Below, piece by piece: positions 26,657-35,052 of a stretch of 64,000 bases of DNA. Made by a program: the position numbers and the translations under genes. This DNA is from Akkermansiaceae bacterium (GTDB lineage Bacteria; Verrucomicrobiota; Verrucomicrobiia; Verrucomicrobiales; Akkermansiaceae): contig JAHCBC010000005.1 of NCBI GenBank assembly GCA_019634595.1, positions 248,001 through 312,000 of the forward strand. The letters are read 5' to 3'. The notes below the pieces were generated by a model that was not told the origin of the DNA, did no database searches, and saw nothing but the letters and a program-made list of their open reading frames with translations. Numbering within the stretch: the stretch's first letter is position 1; each line of letters opens with the position of its first letter.

Positions 26657-28333
26657 TCACTCCGGTCCGCGGTCGTAATCGATGCGGAACGGTCTGCCGC
26701 GCAGGCGGGCGTTGCGGGTGCGCTGGAGGACCTGGTCGGCCATTTCCGCCGGGACATCGACGAGCGAGTGCTTCGGGAAAAGGGTGATGCGGCCCAGGCA
26801 GCCGTCCGGCAGACCGGCTTCCCGGTACATCATGCCGACGATCTCCTTCGGCAGCACGCCGTGGGTCTTGCCCAGCGAAAGGAACAGGCGGGCCATGCCG
26901 GGTTCCCTGTCGATCGGGCCGCGGGCACCGCGTTCCGGTCTCGGGCCACGGTCCTCCCTTTCCTGGAACGGACGGGGCTCGCGCACGGGGCGGGCCGGGC
27001 GTTCACGCTCGCGGTCCTCCTCGATTGCTTCGCCCTCGCGGCCGGAGGATTCACGCAGCATGGTGACGAGCGCCCCGGCGATATCCGTGGGGGTGTGGCC
27101 CTGCTCCAGCAGGCGGTCGATGTGTTCCTGGTGGGAATCAAACTTCCCGGACTCCAGGCGTTCCTTGAGCTGTTCGAAGATGAGGTCGGCGCGGCGGCCC
27201 TCCACCTGCTCCACGGACGGGATCTTCTCCCTCTTGATGACCTGGCGGATATAGCGCTCGATGGCCTGCAGGCGGTAGATTTCACGGCCGAAGACGAAGG
27301 AAACGGCGCGGCCGGAGCGTCCGGCGCGGCCCGTCCGGCCGATGCGGTGGACGTAGTCCTCCGGGTCCGTCGGCAGGTCGTAGTTGAAGACGATGTCGAT
27401 CTCATCGATGTCCAGGCCCCGTGCGGCCACGTCGGTGGCGACAAGGAGTTCCACGGAGCCGTCGCGGAAACGTTTCAGCGTGCGCTCCCGCATCTGCTGG
27501 GTGATGTCCCCGTGCAGGCGGTCGGCGGCGTAGCCACGGTTGATGAGGTCTTCCGTGCACTCGTCCACGGAGCGCTTGGTGTTGCAGAAGATGATGCCCA
27601 GCCGTGGCGGGTTCATGTCGAGGATGCGGGAAAGCACCTCCACCTTCGAGCGCTGGCGCACCTCGAAGTAGGACTGCTCGATGGTCGAGACGGTCTTCGC
27701 CTTCTGCTGGATCTCCACCTTCTGCGGATCGTTGCCGAACTTCTGAATCAGCCGGGACACGCCGGGATTCATCGTCGCGGAGAAGAACAGCGTCTGGCGG
27801 TCCGCGGGGAGGGCGGCGAGCAGCTCGTCCATCTCATCCTTGAAGCCCATGTCCAGCATGCGGTCCGCCTCGTCGAGGACGGCCATGCGGATGTTGGACG
27901 GATCGAACGATCCGCGGCGCAGGTGGTCCAGCAGGCGTCCGGGCGTGCCGACGACGAGCTGGGTGCCCATGCGCAGGGCGCGGAGCTGGCGGTCCATCGG
28001 CGCACCGCCATAGACGGGGGTGGCGTGCAGGCCGGGGAGCTTCGCACCCAGGCGGTGGACTTCCTCACAGACCTGCACGGCGAGTTCGCGGGTGGGGCAC
28101 AGGATCAGGACCTGCGGCACGGCCAGCTTCACATCCAGCTTTGCCAGCGCGGGCAGCGTGAATGCGGCGGTTTTTCCCGATCCGGTGGCGGAAAGGCCCA
28201 GGATGTCCTTGCCTTCGAGGGCCGGAGGGATGCTGAGCGCCTGGATCGGCGAAGGTTTTTCATAACCCAGCGCCTCGACGGCGGCGAGGAGCTGGTCTGG
28301 GAGTCCGAGTTCGGAGAAAGGAGGCGTATCCAT
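26657..28333 (-). CDS. DEAD-box ATP-dependent RNA helicase (DeaD/CsdA type)
   Basis: 558 aa from the ATG at 28333 (MDTPPFSELGLPDQLLAAVEALGYEKPSPIQ). Motifs in order: Q-motif, I SATGSGKT, Ia PTRELA, Ib GTPGRLLDHL, II VLDEADRMLDMGF, III FFSATM, IV IIFCNT, V ATDVAARGLDID and VI HRIGRTGRAGR. A C-terminal DbpA/CsdA RNA-binding domain (RLFLSLGKTHGVLPKEIVGMMYREAG) is preceded by an Arg/Glu/Pro-rich linker. This architecture fits DeaD/CsdA, used in ribosome assembly and cold growth in other bacteria. The frame continues upstream across the mutL start region but that part is not coding-like. Confidence 0.94.
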   Translation of the reverse strand: MDTPPFSELGLPDQLLAAVEALGYEKPSPIQALSIPPALEGKDILGLSATGSGKTAAFTLPALAKLDVKLAVPQVLILCPTRELAVQVCEEVHRLGAKLPGLHATPVYGGAPMDRQLRALRMGTQLVVGTPGRLLDHLRRGSFDPSNIRMAVLDEADRMLDMGFKDEMDELLAALPADRQTLFFSATMNPGVSRLIQKFGNDPQKVEIQQKAKTVSTIEQSYFEVRQRSKVEVLSRILDMNPPRLGIIFCNTKRSVDECTEDLINRGYAADRLHGDITQQMRERTLKRFRDGSVELLVATDVAARGLDIDEIDIVFNYDLPTDPEDYVHRIGRTGRAGRSGRAVSFVFGREIYRLQAIERYIRQVIKREKIPSVEQVEGRRADLIFEQLKERLESGKFDSHQEHIDRLLEQGHTPTDIAGALVTMLRESSGREGEAIEEDRERERPARPVREPRPFQEREDRGPRPERGARGPIDREPGMARLFLSLGKTHGVLPKEIVGMMYREAGLPDGCLGRITLFPKHSLVDVPAEMADQVLQRTRNARLRGRPFRIDYDRGPE

Positions 28334-28539
28334 AAGACGTGCGATGCTGAGAACGCCTTTGGAAAACGGATCCGTTGGCGCGGGACGCAGACGCAAACGC
28401 TGTTTCGGTGGAGAACACAAGCACGGAATGAGTGTTTTTCCGGGCGGAAAGACGGCTCCGAGTTCTGGTATGCCATCTGTCCTCACGGAGAGGGTTGGGG
28501 ATTGATGCCCCGGAGGAAGACGGGTTAATTCGGGGCGCG

Positions 28540-30309
28540 ATGCCAAAGATCCGGGTTTTGTCAGACATCCTCGCCAGCCAGGTGGCGGCGGGGGAGGTCG
28601 TGGAACGCCCGGCGTCCGTGGTGAAGGAGCTGGTGGAGAACAGCATCGACGCCGGGGCGGGGGAGATCCGCGTCGATACGGACCGGGGGGGCGCGGCGCT
28701 GATCCGGGTGAGCGATGACGGCTGCGGGATGTCGCGGGAGGATGCGCTGCTGTCACTGGAGCGCCACGCGACAAGCAAGCTGCGGACCTCGGCGGACCTC
28801 GGAGAGATCCGCACGCTGGGCTTCCGCGGAGAGGCGGTGCCCAGCATCGCCAGCGTGTCCCGTTTCCGCATGGTCACCCGGGAGCCCGGGGTGGATGTGG
28901 GGACTGAAATCTCCGTCGATGGGGGAAAGGTGAGGGATGTGAGGGATGCGGGCTGCGCCCCCGGCACGGTGATCGAGGCGAAGGCGCTTTTCTTCAACAT
29001 GCCGGCGCGGAAGAAATTCATGCGCGCGGAAAGCACGGAGTCCGCCCACATCGAGCATCAGGTGAGGCTCCACGCGCTGGCCGCTCCCCGGGTGAGGTTC
29101 CGCCTGCGGCGGGATGACCGGGAGGTATTTGATCTTCCTCCCGCCGACTCCGCCATCGGGCGGGTCCGCCAGATTGTGGGAACGGACCTGGCCCGTGAGC
29201 TGATCACGGTGCCTGAAACCCGCGGAAATGGCGTGACCGTCTCCGGCCTGCTGCTGCCTACAGGCCATGCGCGGAAGGGACGGCGCCACCAGTTCGTCTT
29301 TCTCAATGGCCGGCCGGTGGAGGATCCCGTGATCTCCCGGGCGCTGGTGGAGGGTTTCCGGGGTGCGCTGGCGGAGGGTATGCACCCCGCCGCCTGGCTG
29401 TGGATCGATCTGGAACCGTCGTTGGTGGATGTGAACGTCCACCCGGCGAAGAGGGAGGTCAGGTTCCGGCGGCCGCTCGATGTGAAGGATGTCATTGTCG
29501 AAGCCGTGGCCGACGCCTTGCGTCCGCCCCCGGCACCCGTGGTCCCCGCAGCCGTCGTGGTGCCGGTGGCGGATGTCGCTTCCGGCCCCTCATTCCGGCC
29601 GGTCCGGGAATCCGCGCCCGTGTTGAAACCATGGGCGACCGTCACCAAGGCGATCCAACCTCCGCTGCCGGTTTCCGCGCAGGGGCAGGTGCTCCCGGAT
29701 GCGGTGGAAGTGCCGCTGGAAGATCCGGCCCCGGCCCGTTTCCGCGTCCTGGCCCTGCTCCACCAACGTTATATCCTGTTGGAAAGTGTGGAGGGGCTGG
29801 TGATCTTCGATCCGAAGGCAGCCCGTGAACGGATTCTCTACGAAGAACTGCTGCGCCGCCATGGGGAGGGCATATCGGTCCAGGGGCTGCTTGTTCCGGT
29901 CTTGATCGAACTGGATCCACGCGACCTGGATGTGGTTCTGAACGAAAGACAAGCACTCGGTGACATCGGGATCGAAGTGGCCGGATTTGGTGGGAACACG
30001 CTCCAGATATCAGGACTCCCGGCATCGATCCCCGTGGACCAGCCGGTCGTTTTCATGCGGGAACTTCTGGACGAACTCCTCCACGATGGGGTTCCGGGGA
30101 AACGCTTTGCCTTCGAAAGGCTGGCGAAGCTGCTGGCGAAAAAGGCCGCCCAGCCGGTGAAGGCCAGCCTGAAGGAAGCGGCGCCTTTGCTGGATGAGCT
30201 GTTCTTGTGTGAGCTTCCCTATTGTGCGGCGGATGGCAGGCCGACTTTGAGCGAGATCAGCCTCCAGGAGTTGGCGAGACGCTTCAGCGGTGGCAGGGAA
30301 CTTCGTTGA
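28540..30309 (+). CDS. mutL: DNA mismatch repair protein MutL (endonuclease motifs degenerate)
   Basis: 589 aa from the ATG at 28540. The GHKL ATPase domain is intact: AAGEVVERPASVVKELVENSIDAG, DDGCGM, LGFRGEAVPSI, a transducer domain ending VDVNVHPAKREVRFR. A Pro/Val-rich linker (about 345-400) leads to the dimerisation domain (FRVLALLHQRYILLES). The endonuclease motif, normally DQHA..E....E, reads DPKAARERILYE, and the ACH.A and CPHGRP zinc-site motifs read AKKAAQ and CAADGRP. So the metal site appears lost, while mismatch-repair scaffolding is probably kept. Divergent from the helicase gene. Confidence 0.94.
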   Translation: MPKIRVLSDILASQVAAGEVVERPASVVKELVENSIDAGAGEIRVDTDRGGAALIRVSDDGCGMSREDALLSLERHATSKLRTSADLGEIRTLGFRGEAVPSIASVSRFRMVTREPGVDVGTEISVDGGKVRDVRDAGCAPGTVIEAKALFFNMPARKKFMRAESTESAHIEHQVRLHALAAPRVRFRLRRDDREVFDLPPADSAIGRVRQIVGTDLARELITVPETRGNGVTVSGLLLPTGHARKGRRHQFVFLNGRPVEDPVISRALVEGFRGALAEGMHPAAWLWIDLEPSLVDVNVHPAKREVRFRRPLDVKDVIVEAVADALRPPPAPVVPAAVVVPVADVASGPSFRPVRESAPVLKPWATVTKAIQPPLPVSAQGQVLPDAVEVPLEDPAPARFRVLALLHQRYILLESVEGLVIFDPKAARERILYEELLRRHGEGISVQGLLVPVLIELDPRDLDVVLNERQALGDIGIEVAGFGGNTLQISGLPASIPVDQPVVFMRELLDELLHDGVPGKRFAFERLAKLLAKKAAQPVKASLKEAAPLLDELFLCELPYCAADGRPTLSEISLQELARRFSGGRELR

Positions 30310-30577
30310 ACCAAACATTAAAGATTTTTAAAATATCTTGATTTTTTAGATGAATAGGTTACTTCCCGGGAAGTTTGGACCCGGATCGGGAAAATGACAC
30401 CTCCCGTTCATCAGGTGGCTGTGAGGGTGTAACCCGCATAGGGTGAGGAAAAAGAGGCGGCGACAGGTGAGTTTTAAATTTGTTCAAATAAATTCATTTT
30501 TTATTTGTTAAGATTTCAAAATATTTTTAATCTCCGCGCATTCCGAAGGCATCTGTGTTCGAGTTTTTTGCGCGCAA
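30310..30577. other. AT-rich intergenic spacer upstream of the secreted-protein cluster
   Basis: 268 bp, strikingly AT-rich against the GC-rich surroundings, most so at 30320-30350 and 30471-30530. It contains a weak hairpin followed by T residues just after mutL (30331-30347), a 14-bp perfect palindrome at 30361-30374, and a 12-bp palindrome at 30567-30578 abutting the next start codon. Probably a promoter/regulatory region for the downstream gene; no open reading frame is seen. Confidence 0.5.
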
Positions 30578-31369
30578 ATGACAAAAAATTTAATAGCGGT
30601 GATGGGATGGATCGTTGTCAGTCTCGCAGGGACTGACGCATCGATTCTTTTCAGCGACCGGCTGGAAGCAGCGCATCAGGGTCTTCTTGAAGACCGCAGG
30701 TCGGCGATCTCCTCCCTGAGCGATCCATTCGGAGTCCCCCGGGTGGCCCGCAGGGTGGCGGAGCAGTCCGAAGACAGGATCCGGGCGAACATGCCATGGA
30801 AACGGAACATCACCGCCACCGTGTTCTGGGTGGGGGAGCAGCCTTCCGGGAACAACCCGACCCCCAACGTGAAGAGCGCCTGGGACCAGAGCTGGCAGGC
30901 CAGCTTCGGCGGGTATGATCACCCGGAGGAGCGGAACGGCTATGCTCCGGTGGGTTTCGCTCCGCGGTTGAACCCTTTTTACGTGGCGCTTCCCTACAAT
31001 GACATCGGGAAGGATGGCCGCCACCGGCCGGAAGCCAGCGAGGTCATCCCTTGGTTCTGGCGGAGCTACCGGGGCGACAATGTGTCCGTCTGCAAGGGAC
31101 GGTGGCTTGTGATCCATCACGGCGGACGTGTCTGCTATGCCCAGTGGGAGGATGTGGGGCCGTTCGAAACGGATCATTTCCAATATGTTTTCGGCAGCGA
31201 ACCTCCGCGTCCGAACCGCAACCATGGGGCGGGCATCGATCTCAGTCCGGCTGTCCGGGATTTCCTCAACCTCCGCAGCGGAGCCACGGTGGAGTGGCGT
31301 TTCGCCGAGGATTACGAAATTCCCGCCGGTCCTTGGAAATCATGGAGTGATCCCTCCGCCAACCGCTGA
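30578..31369 (+). CDS. Secreted protein with RlpA/DPBB-like C-terminal motif
   Basis: 263 aa with a signal-peptide-like start (MTKNLIAVMGWIVVSLAGTDA). The middle is of unknown fold with many Trp, Asn and Pro residues. Near residues 188-235, V(C)YAQWEDVGPFETD...GAGIDLSPAVRDFL resembles the double-psi beta-barrel signature of RlpA-type proteins (GPF...IDLS.A...L), which is an inference from the pattern only. First plus-strand gene after the AT-rich spacer. The window shows no catalytic Asp confirming lytic transglycosylase activity. Confidence 0.7.
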   Translation: MTKNLIAVMGWIVVSLAGTDASILFSDRLEAAHQGLLEDRRSAISSLSDPFGVPRVARRVAEQSEDRIRANMPWKRNITATVFWVGEQPSGNNPTPNVKSAWDQSWQASFGGYDHPEERNGYAPVGFAPRLNPFYVALPYNDIGKDGRHRPEASEVIPWFWRSYRGDNVSVCKGRWLVIHHGGRVCYAQWEDVGPFETDHFQYVFGSEPPRPNRNHGAGIDLSPAVRDFLNLRSGATVEWRFAEDYEIPAGPWKSWSDPSANR

Positions 31370-31438
31370 ATGGCTTTCCTGCCACCGCTGTCAAAAACCC
31401 ACACCCCGCACATCCGCCCCTCCCGTCTTCACGTAATA

Positions 31439-31444
31439 TATAAT
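31439..31444 (+). promoter_or_regulatory. Candidate -10 box (TATAAT)
   Basis: Exact TATAAT in otherwise GC-rich intergenic DNA. A start of transcription would fall near 31450, at the base of the first stem-loop of the leader. No good -35 hexamer is seen at the standard spacing, so this is tentative. Confidence 0.4.
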
Positions 31445-31448
31445 TTCA

Positions 31449-31552
31449 GGAGCAGGACTATGATAGGTGCTGCTCCGGCCGGTCTGGATCAGGTATTCTG
31501 TCCCGAATCGGCACGAACGGTGAAGACCGCACGTGCCGCTCTGATCCAGATC
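31449..31552 (+). ncRNA. Nested stem-loop region, possible structured 5' leader
   Basis: Two adjacent foldable units between the RlpA-like gene and the next start codon. Unit 1 is a 7-bp stem (31449-31455 with 31470-31476) and a 14-nt loop. Unit 2 is a long nested hairpin: an outer stem of 12 pairs including one G-U (31481-31492 with 31541-31552), a middle 7-bp stem (31509-31515 with 31532-31538) and an inner 4-bp stem (31518-31521 with 31526-31529, loop GAAG). It matches no riboswitch class I know. It could be a cis-regulatory leader, a small RNA or an attenuator. Confidence 0.45.
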
Positions 31553-31613
31553 GGCGGCTTCTCCGGCCATGGGCTGGCGGAGCGGCGGATGCCACACACT
31601 TTCACACCCAGCC

Positions 31614-32354
31614 ATGAAAACAAGCCGCGCAGCCGCCGCCATACGGGCGGTTGCACTCACCATCTGCGGGATCTGTGCCGGAAACGTCCGGGCCCAGGAT
31701 CCACCGGTGCCGGTCGGATCCCTGTCCGCGACGCCGACGTACGTCCAGATTGGCGAGAGGCCGTTGTTGAGCTGGGACATCACCTACCCCGCGGTGGTGA
31801 AGGACATCATCAGGATCACCCCTCCGGGCACCTGCACTCCGAAGGTGAAGGTGGCGATGGACGTGCGGGTCATCGGGGCTTCCGTCAAGGTTGTCTGGAC
31901 CAACCTGTGGGGGCAGATCACCCGCTGGGAATGGGCTCCGACCGAAGCCCAGATCAGCATCAACAACGGCAACTATTCCCGCATCTTCTACAACACCCAG
32001 GACAAGGTGAATCCTTCGACGGTGGTCTATACCGGCACCATCCAGCCGGGGAATGACATCAACTTCGCCGGGCGTTACTATTTCGACGGCTGGTCAACGC
32101 AATTCAGATCCACCAATCCGAACGGAAACGTCGTGGCTCTGGTGACCGGTGACATGCCACCCACGACCACGCCACTCTACCAGCAGCCCACCATCGACGA
32201 TTTCATCCGCCAGTATCTGGACGGACAGGGACGCGTGAAGATCGGGCCGAAGGATGTGATTTACCTGATGGAACTCACCCACACCAACAAAAACGACGGT
32301 GGGTTCGACCTCCAGGACCTGGCGCTCCTGGTAACCTTCCGGGAGGTCAAGTGA
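31614..32354 (+). CDS. Secreted protein of the pseudopilin cluster, function unknown
   Basis: 246 aa from the ATG at 31614 with a signal peptide (MKTSRAAAAIRAVALTICGICAGNVRAQ). The mature part begins with a Pro-rich stretch, followed by an immunoglobulin-like pattern (SLSATPTYVQIGERPLLSWDITYP), as often found in surface or adhesin modules. The C-terminus (KIGPKDVIYLMELTHTNKNDGGFDLQDLALLVTF) is conserved-looking and acidic. No catalytic motif. It is first in a run of three closely spaced secreted-protein genes (gaps of 35 and 4 bp). Confidence 0.68.
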   Translation: MKTSRAAAAIRAVALTICGICAGNVRAQDPPVPVGSLSATPTYVQIGERPLLSWDITYPAVVKDIIRITPPGTCTPKVKVAMDVRVIGASVKVVWTNLWGQITRWEWAPTEAQISINNGNYSRIFYNTQDKVNPSTVVYTGTIQPGNDINFAGRYYFDGWSTQFRSTNPNGNVVALVTGDMPPTTTPLYQQPTIDDFIRQYLDGQGRVKIGPKDVIYLMELTHTNKNDGGFDLQDLALLVTFREVK

Positions 32355-32389
32355 CCTGCCGCCGATGCTTTCCAAAACCACCCCCCCTC

Positions 32390-32920
32390 ATGAAACGACA
32401 CCTCATCCTTGGAACCGCCGGTCTGGTGATGGCCATCACCGCGGCCTCCGCACAGCAGAAACAGCAGATGCGCGATGCGGCGACCCACGAGCAGCTCGCG
32501 GGCGTTCTGAAGCAGCAGCAGGCCAATGATCCGCTCGGCGAGCTGCCACGCCAGGAAGGGAAGGATCCCAGCAAGGAAAACGTCCCCCAGGACCTCATCA
32601 GCCGTTCGGACGTCCTTTGTTTCAACGGCATGGCGACCCTGGTGCCCAAGAAGTCGATTCTGGCCCTGCCCGCCCGCTTCGCGGACCGTGTCGGGATCCA
32701 GCCCGGAGCCAAGCTGGTGGGCTGGAATGAATTTTATGCCGCGAACCGCGGCTGGCTGACATCCCAGGAGATCACGCTCGCCCAGGCACGCGGAGAGCAC
32801 CCGTTGGAGGAGGCGCTCAATGAACGTCTGGCGAAGAGCACCAACGTCGTCGTCTCCACCTTGCAGGGCGGTCCGATTTCGAAGCTGCAACCTACCCCCC
32901 CAGCCCCCCCAACCAACTGA
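32390..32920 (+). CDS. Small secreted protein of the pseudopilin cluster, function unknown
   Basis: 176 aa from ATG 32390. Signal peptide MKRHLILGTAGLVMAITAASA, then a Gln/Lys-rich helical stretch and a compact region (SDVLCFNGMATLVPKKSILALPARFADRVG). The C-terminus is Pro-rich. No family recognised. The next gene starts 4 bp after its stop, so they are co-transcribed. Confidence 0.66.
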   Translation: MKRHLILGTAGLVMAITAASAQQKQQMRDAATHEQLAGVLKQQQANDPLGELPRQEGKDPSKENVPQDLISRSDVLCFNGMATLVPKKSILALPARFADRVGIQPGAKLVGWNEFYAANRGWLTSQEITLAQARGEHPLEEALNERLAKSTNVVVSTLQGGPISKLQPTPPAPPTN

Positions 32921-32924
32921 TCTG

Positions 32925-33950
32925 ATGAAAACGAGCTTTTTCCGGATTCTTTCGGCCACAGCTTTCACGGTCGCGTCCCTGTCCGCCCAGACGACCTATA
33001 CTTACACCAATTTCATCCGGCAGATCCAGATGCCGTCCGGTGTGGAGTGGGAGTTGAGCAACATCAGCGCAAGTGGCGAGCGCCAGTCCGGCCTGTCCGT
33101 GGCGAATGACGGCGCGCGTTTCGAGCTGTGGACGGTGAAGTCCAACCCCCTGACCTCCTATCTCCTCGACAGCAAATTCGTGGGTGCCTACATCCCGTCG
33201 GCCACGCTGACGATCCGTTCCGAAGACACCTACACCACGATACCCAGAACGCGTGCGGACCGTCCGTTCTGGGTGGATGTGAATGTCACGGGGCTTTCGT
33301 CCGATGCCACCGCCCCAGCCGCCGCCAGGAGCGTGACCTTCCTGCAGCATACGCAGTCCTATGGGACCGGCGGTCTGGGACTCAATCTGGACCGGCTGCT
33401 CGCCACGTTGCTGTCACAGGTTTCCATCACCGGCAATGGAGAGCGGCGGTTCTCTTTCCAGGTGACGTCCATCGCGGGAGCGGACCGCACCAAGGTGAGG
33501 GGGGAGGAGCGTTTCTCCATCTTCTCACTTCCTGATCTGCTTTCACCGGCCTCCCAACTGGCCTCCCAGTACATCCAGATCTGGCCGGTCGCGAACGGCA
33601 GCATCTCTGGAATTGCGGAGGGGGAGGTGTTCCGGGCGAAGATCCGGACGCTGACCGTGGCTGCCAACGACCTGTATCCGGACTCCCGGGCGTATCTCCA
33701 GATTTACAAGGGGCCGGCCGTTCTTGGTACGGAAGGGATCGTGGTGCCCTCGTCCGTCATGCTGGGGGACGCCAACGTGCCGAAGGATGATGCCCGCCCG
33801 GTAGATCTGGACCAATACGTGACTTCAGACGGGACCTGGACGGTGGAGCTGCTCACCTCCACTCCCTTCGGCATCGACCGTCTTGCTAAACTGACCTTCC
33901 AGGTGAGCCGCAGCCTGCATGTGAACAGCATGCTGGGAACCATGGAATGA
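32925..33950 (+). CDS. Secreted beta-rich protein of the pseudopilin cluster, function unknown
   Basis: 341 aa from ATG 32925, signal peptide MKTSFFRILSATAFTVASLSA. The mature chain has alternating polar/hydrophobic residues and few helix formers, suggesting a beta-sandwich; it includes SGVEWELSNISASGERQSGL and RSVTFLQHTQSYGTGGLGLNLDRLL. No Cys, no catalytic motif. It is the last plus-strand gene before the antisense gene and may be a surface or pilus-associated subunit by context only. Confidence 0.66.
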   Translation: MKTSFFRILSATAFTVASLSAQTTYTYTNFIRQIQMPSGVEWELSNISASGERQSGLSVANDGARFELWTVKSNPLTSYLLDSKFVGAYIPSATLTIRSEDTYTTIPRTRADRPFWVDVNVTGLSSDATAPAAARSVTFLQHTQSYGTGGLGLNLDRLLATLLSQVSITGNGERRFSFQVTSIAGADRTKVRGEERFSIFSLPDLLSPASQLASQYIQIWPVANGSISGIAEGEVFRAKIRTLTVAANDLYPDSRAYLQIYKGPAVLGTEGIVVPSSVMLGDANVPKDDARPVDLDQYVTSDGTWTVELLTSTPFGIDRLAKLTFQVSRSLHVNSMLGTME

Positions 33951-33951
33951 A

Positions 33952-34554
33952 TCACTTTTCCGGTGAAGCGAGAACCTGCCTGATCTCCTCCCTCAGATTG
34001 TCGTTGCGGTAGATCAGTGAGAATTTCGATTCACGCTTTTTCCGCAGGAGATCCTCCACCTCCGTGAATGCCAGCAAAATGAACAACCCCTTCACCGGCT
34101 CCCGATGAAACGACTGGGTTTTGGTGGCGAACTGGTCGCTGACCGTCCTCTGCTGGAGGTTGTTGGTCAGCTTGCCCTGTTCCGCGGTGACCTGCTTGCG
34201 GAGGTCTTCGAACCTTCCTTCCATGATCTGGGGGGAGGCTTCCGGATCGAAGTAATGGACCGTGATTTCGTAAAGCTTGCCCCCGAGGAACCGGCCTTCG
34301 ACGGAGCCGGCCTGGGTGTCCGGCAGGAAGCCCTTCCGCGGCTGGATTCTGAGCACCCGCAATGCAGGTTGATCCCCCGGGAGAAAAAGATTAACGTCCA
34401 GCGAATGTCTCCCCGCCCAGTCAATCAGTTTCTGCGGAGAATCACCCCATTGCAGGCCGAACGGAGGTTCGAGGATCGCCTGGCCGACCGCGGTGCGGGC
34501 CGCACACAGCAGGAAGATGAGGATCAGTCCGGAAATCCTGGCGGCACCTGTCAC
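33952..34554 (-). CDS. Secreted protein, function unknown, antisense inside the cluster
   Basis: About 200 aa from a GTG at 34554, chosen because it opens a signal peptide (GTG-TGAARISGLILIFLLCAARTAVGQ). The mature N-terminus is AILEPPFGLQWGDSPQKLIDWAGRH, a pattern seen in small periplasmic proteins that recognise a short GLxWGxSPxxL motif. The C-terminal half is helical and charged. It is convergent with the secreted-protein run (1 bp between stops) and its start lies about 16 bp from the nearest ATG upstream of the pilin-like gene. No longer start is plausible. Confidence 0.65.
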   Translation of the reverse strand: MTGAARISGLILIFLLCAARTAVGQAILEPPFGLQWGDSPQKLIDWAGRHSLDVNLFLPGDQPALRVLRIQPRKGFLPDTQAGSVEGRFLGGKLYEITVHYFDPEASPQIMEGRFEDLRKQVTAEQGKLTNNLQQRTVSDQFATKTQSFHREPVKGLFILLAFTEVEDLLRKKRESKFSLIYRNDNLREEIRQVLASPEK

Positions 34555-34570
34555 ACGCGCACTTTCCGCA

Positions 34571-35052
34571 ATGTCGGCGGTTTCCGCAAGCCGGGATCCC
34601 GCCGGGGCTTCGTCCTTGTTGAAGCGACGCTTTCCATGGCGATCCTGACGATCCTGGGACTGGTGTTGCTGAAGCTCTCGCTCAACGTCCTGCATCCCCG
34701 GCAATGGGCGCTCCAGCAGACGGTGACGGACGCCTACATGACCTATGAGCGGGCCTACGCGCAGCGGGTGCCCTTTGACACCATCACCTCCAACACGTCT
34801 CCCTGGCCCATTTATCCGAACACCACCCAGAGTACGGTCGAACTGGGCCGCCTGCCCGGTGACCGGCCCATCACCGGGACCGTTTACCGCTCGCGCACGG
34901 CGGATCCGGGGAACCTTCCGGCGGATGGCGGGACCGGCACCGCTGCCTCCAACCCCGCCGGGATGAAGGTGTGGCGTCTCCAGAGCGTGGTGAGCTACCA
35001 GATCGGTGGCCGCCAGTACATCAAATCCCGAACCATCGTCCGCACGCAATGA
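34571..35052 (+). CDS. Prepilin-like (PilV/GspI-type) protein, start codon problematic
   Basis: Type IV pseudopilin: a basic leader (KPGSRR), cleavage-site-like G-FVLVEA with the +5 Glu, and a hydrophobic helix (TLSMAILTILGLVLLKLSLNVL). The mature chain is about 145 residues. No ATG, GTG or TTG lies in frame close upstream; the nearest ATG (34571) is in another frame and would need a -1 shift between it and about 34605 to give a normal leader. The coordinates take that ATG as the 5' limit. The stop overlaps the next start (ATGA). Probably Verru_Chthon cassette protein B or D. Confidence 0.72.

Noticed and set aside
30400..30480. Riboswitch (for example cyclic-di-GMP) before the secreted-protein cluster
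   Set aside because: No consensus core or pairing pattern of a known class could be matched.
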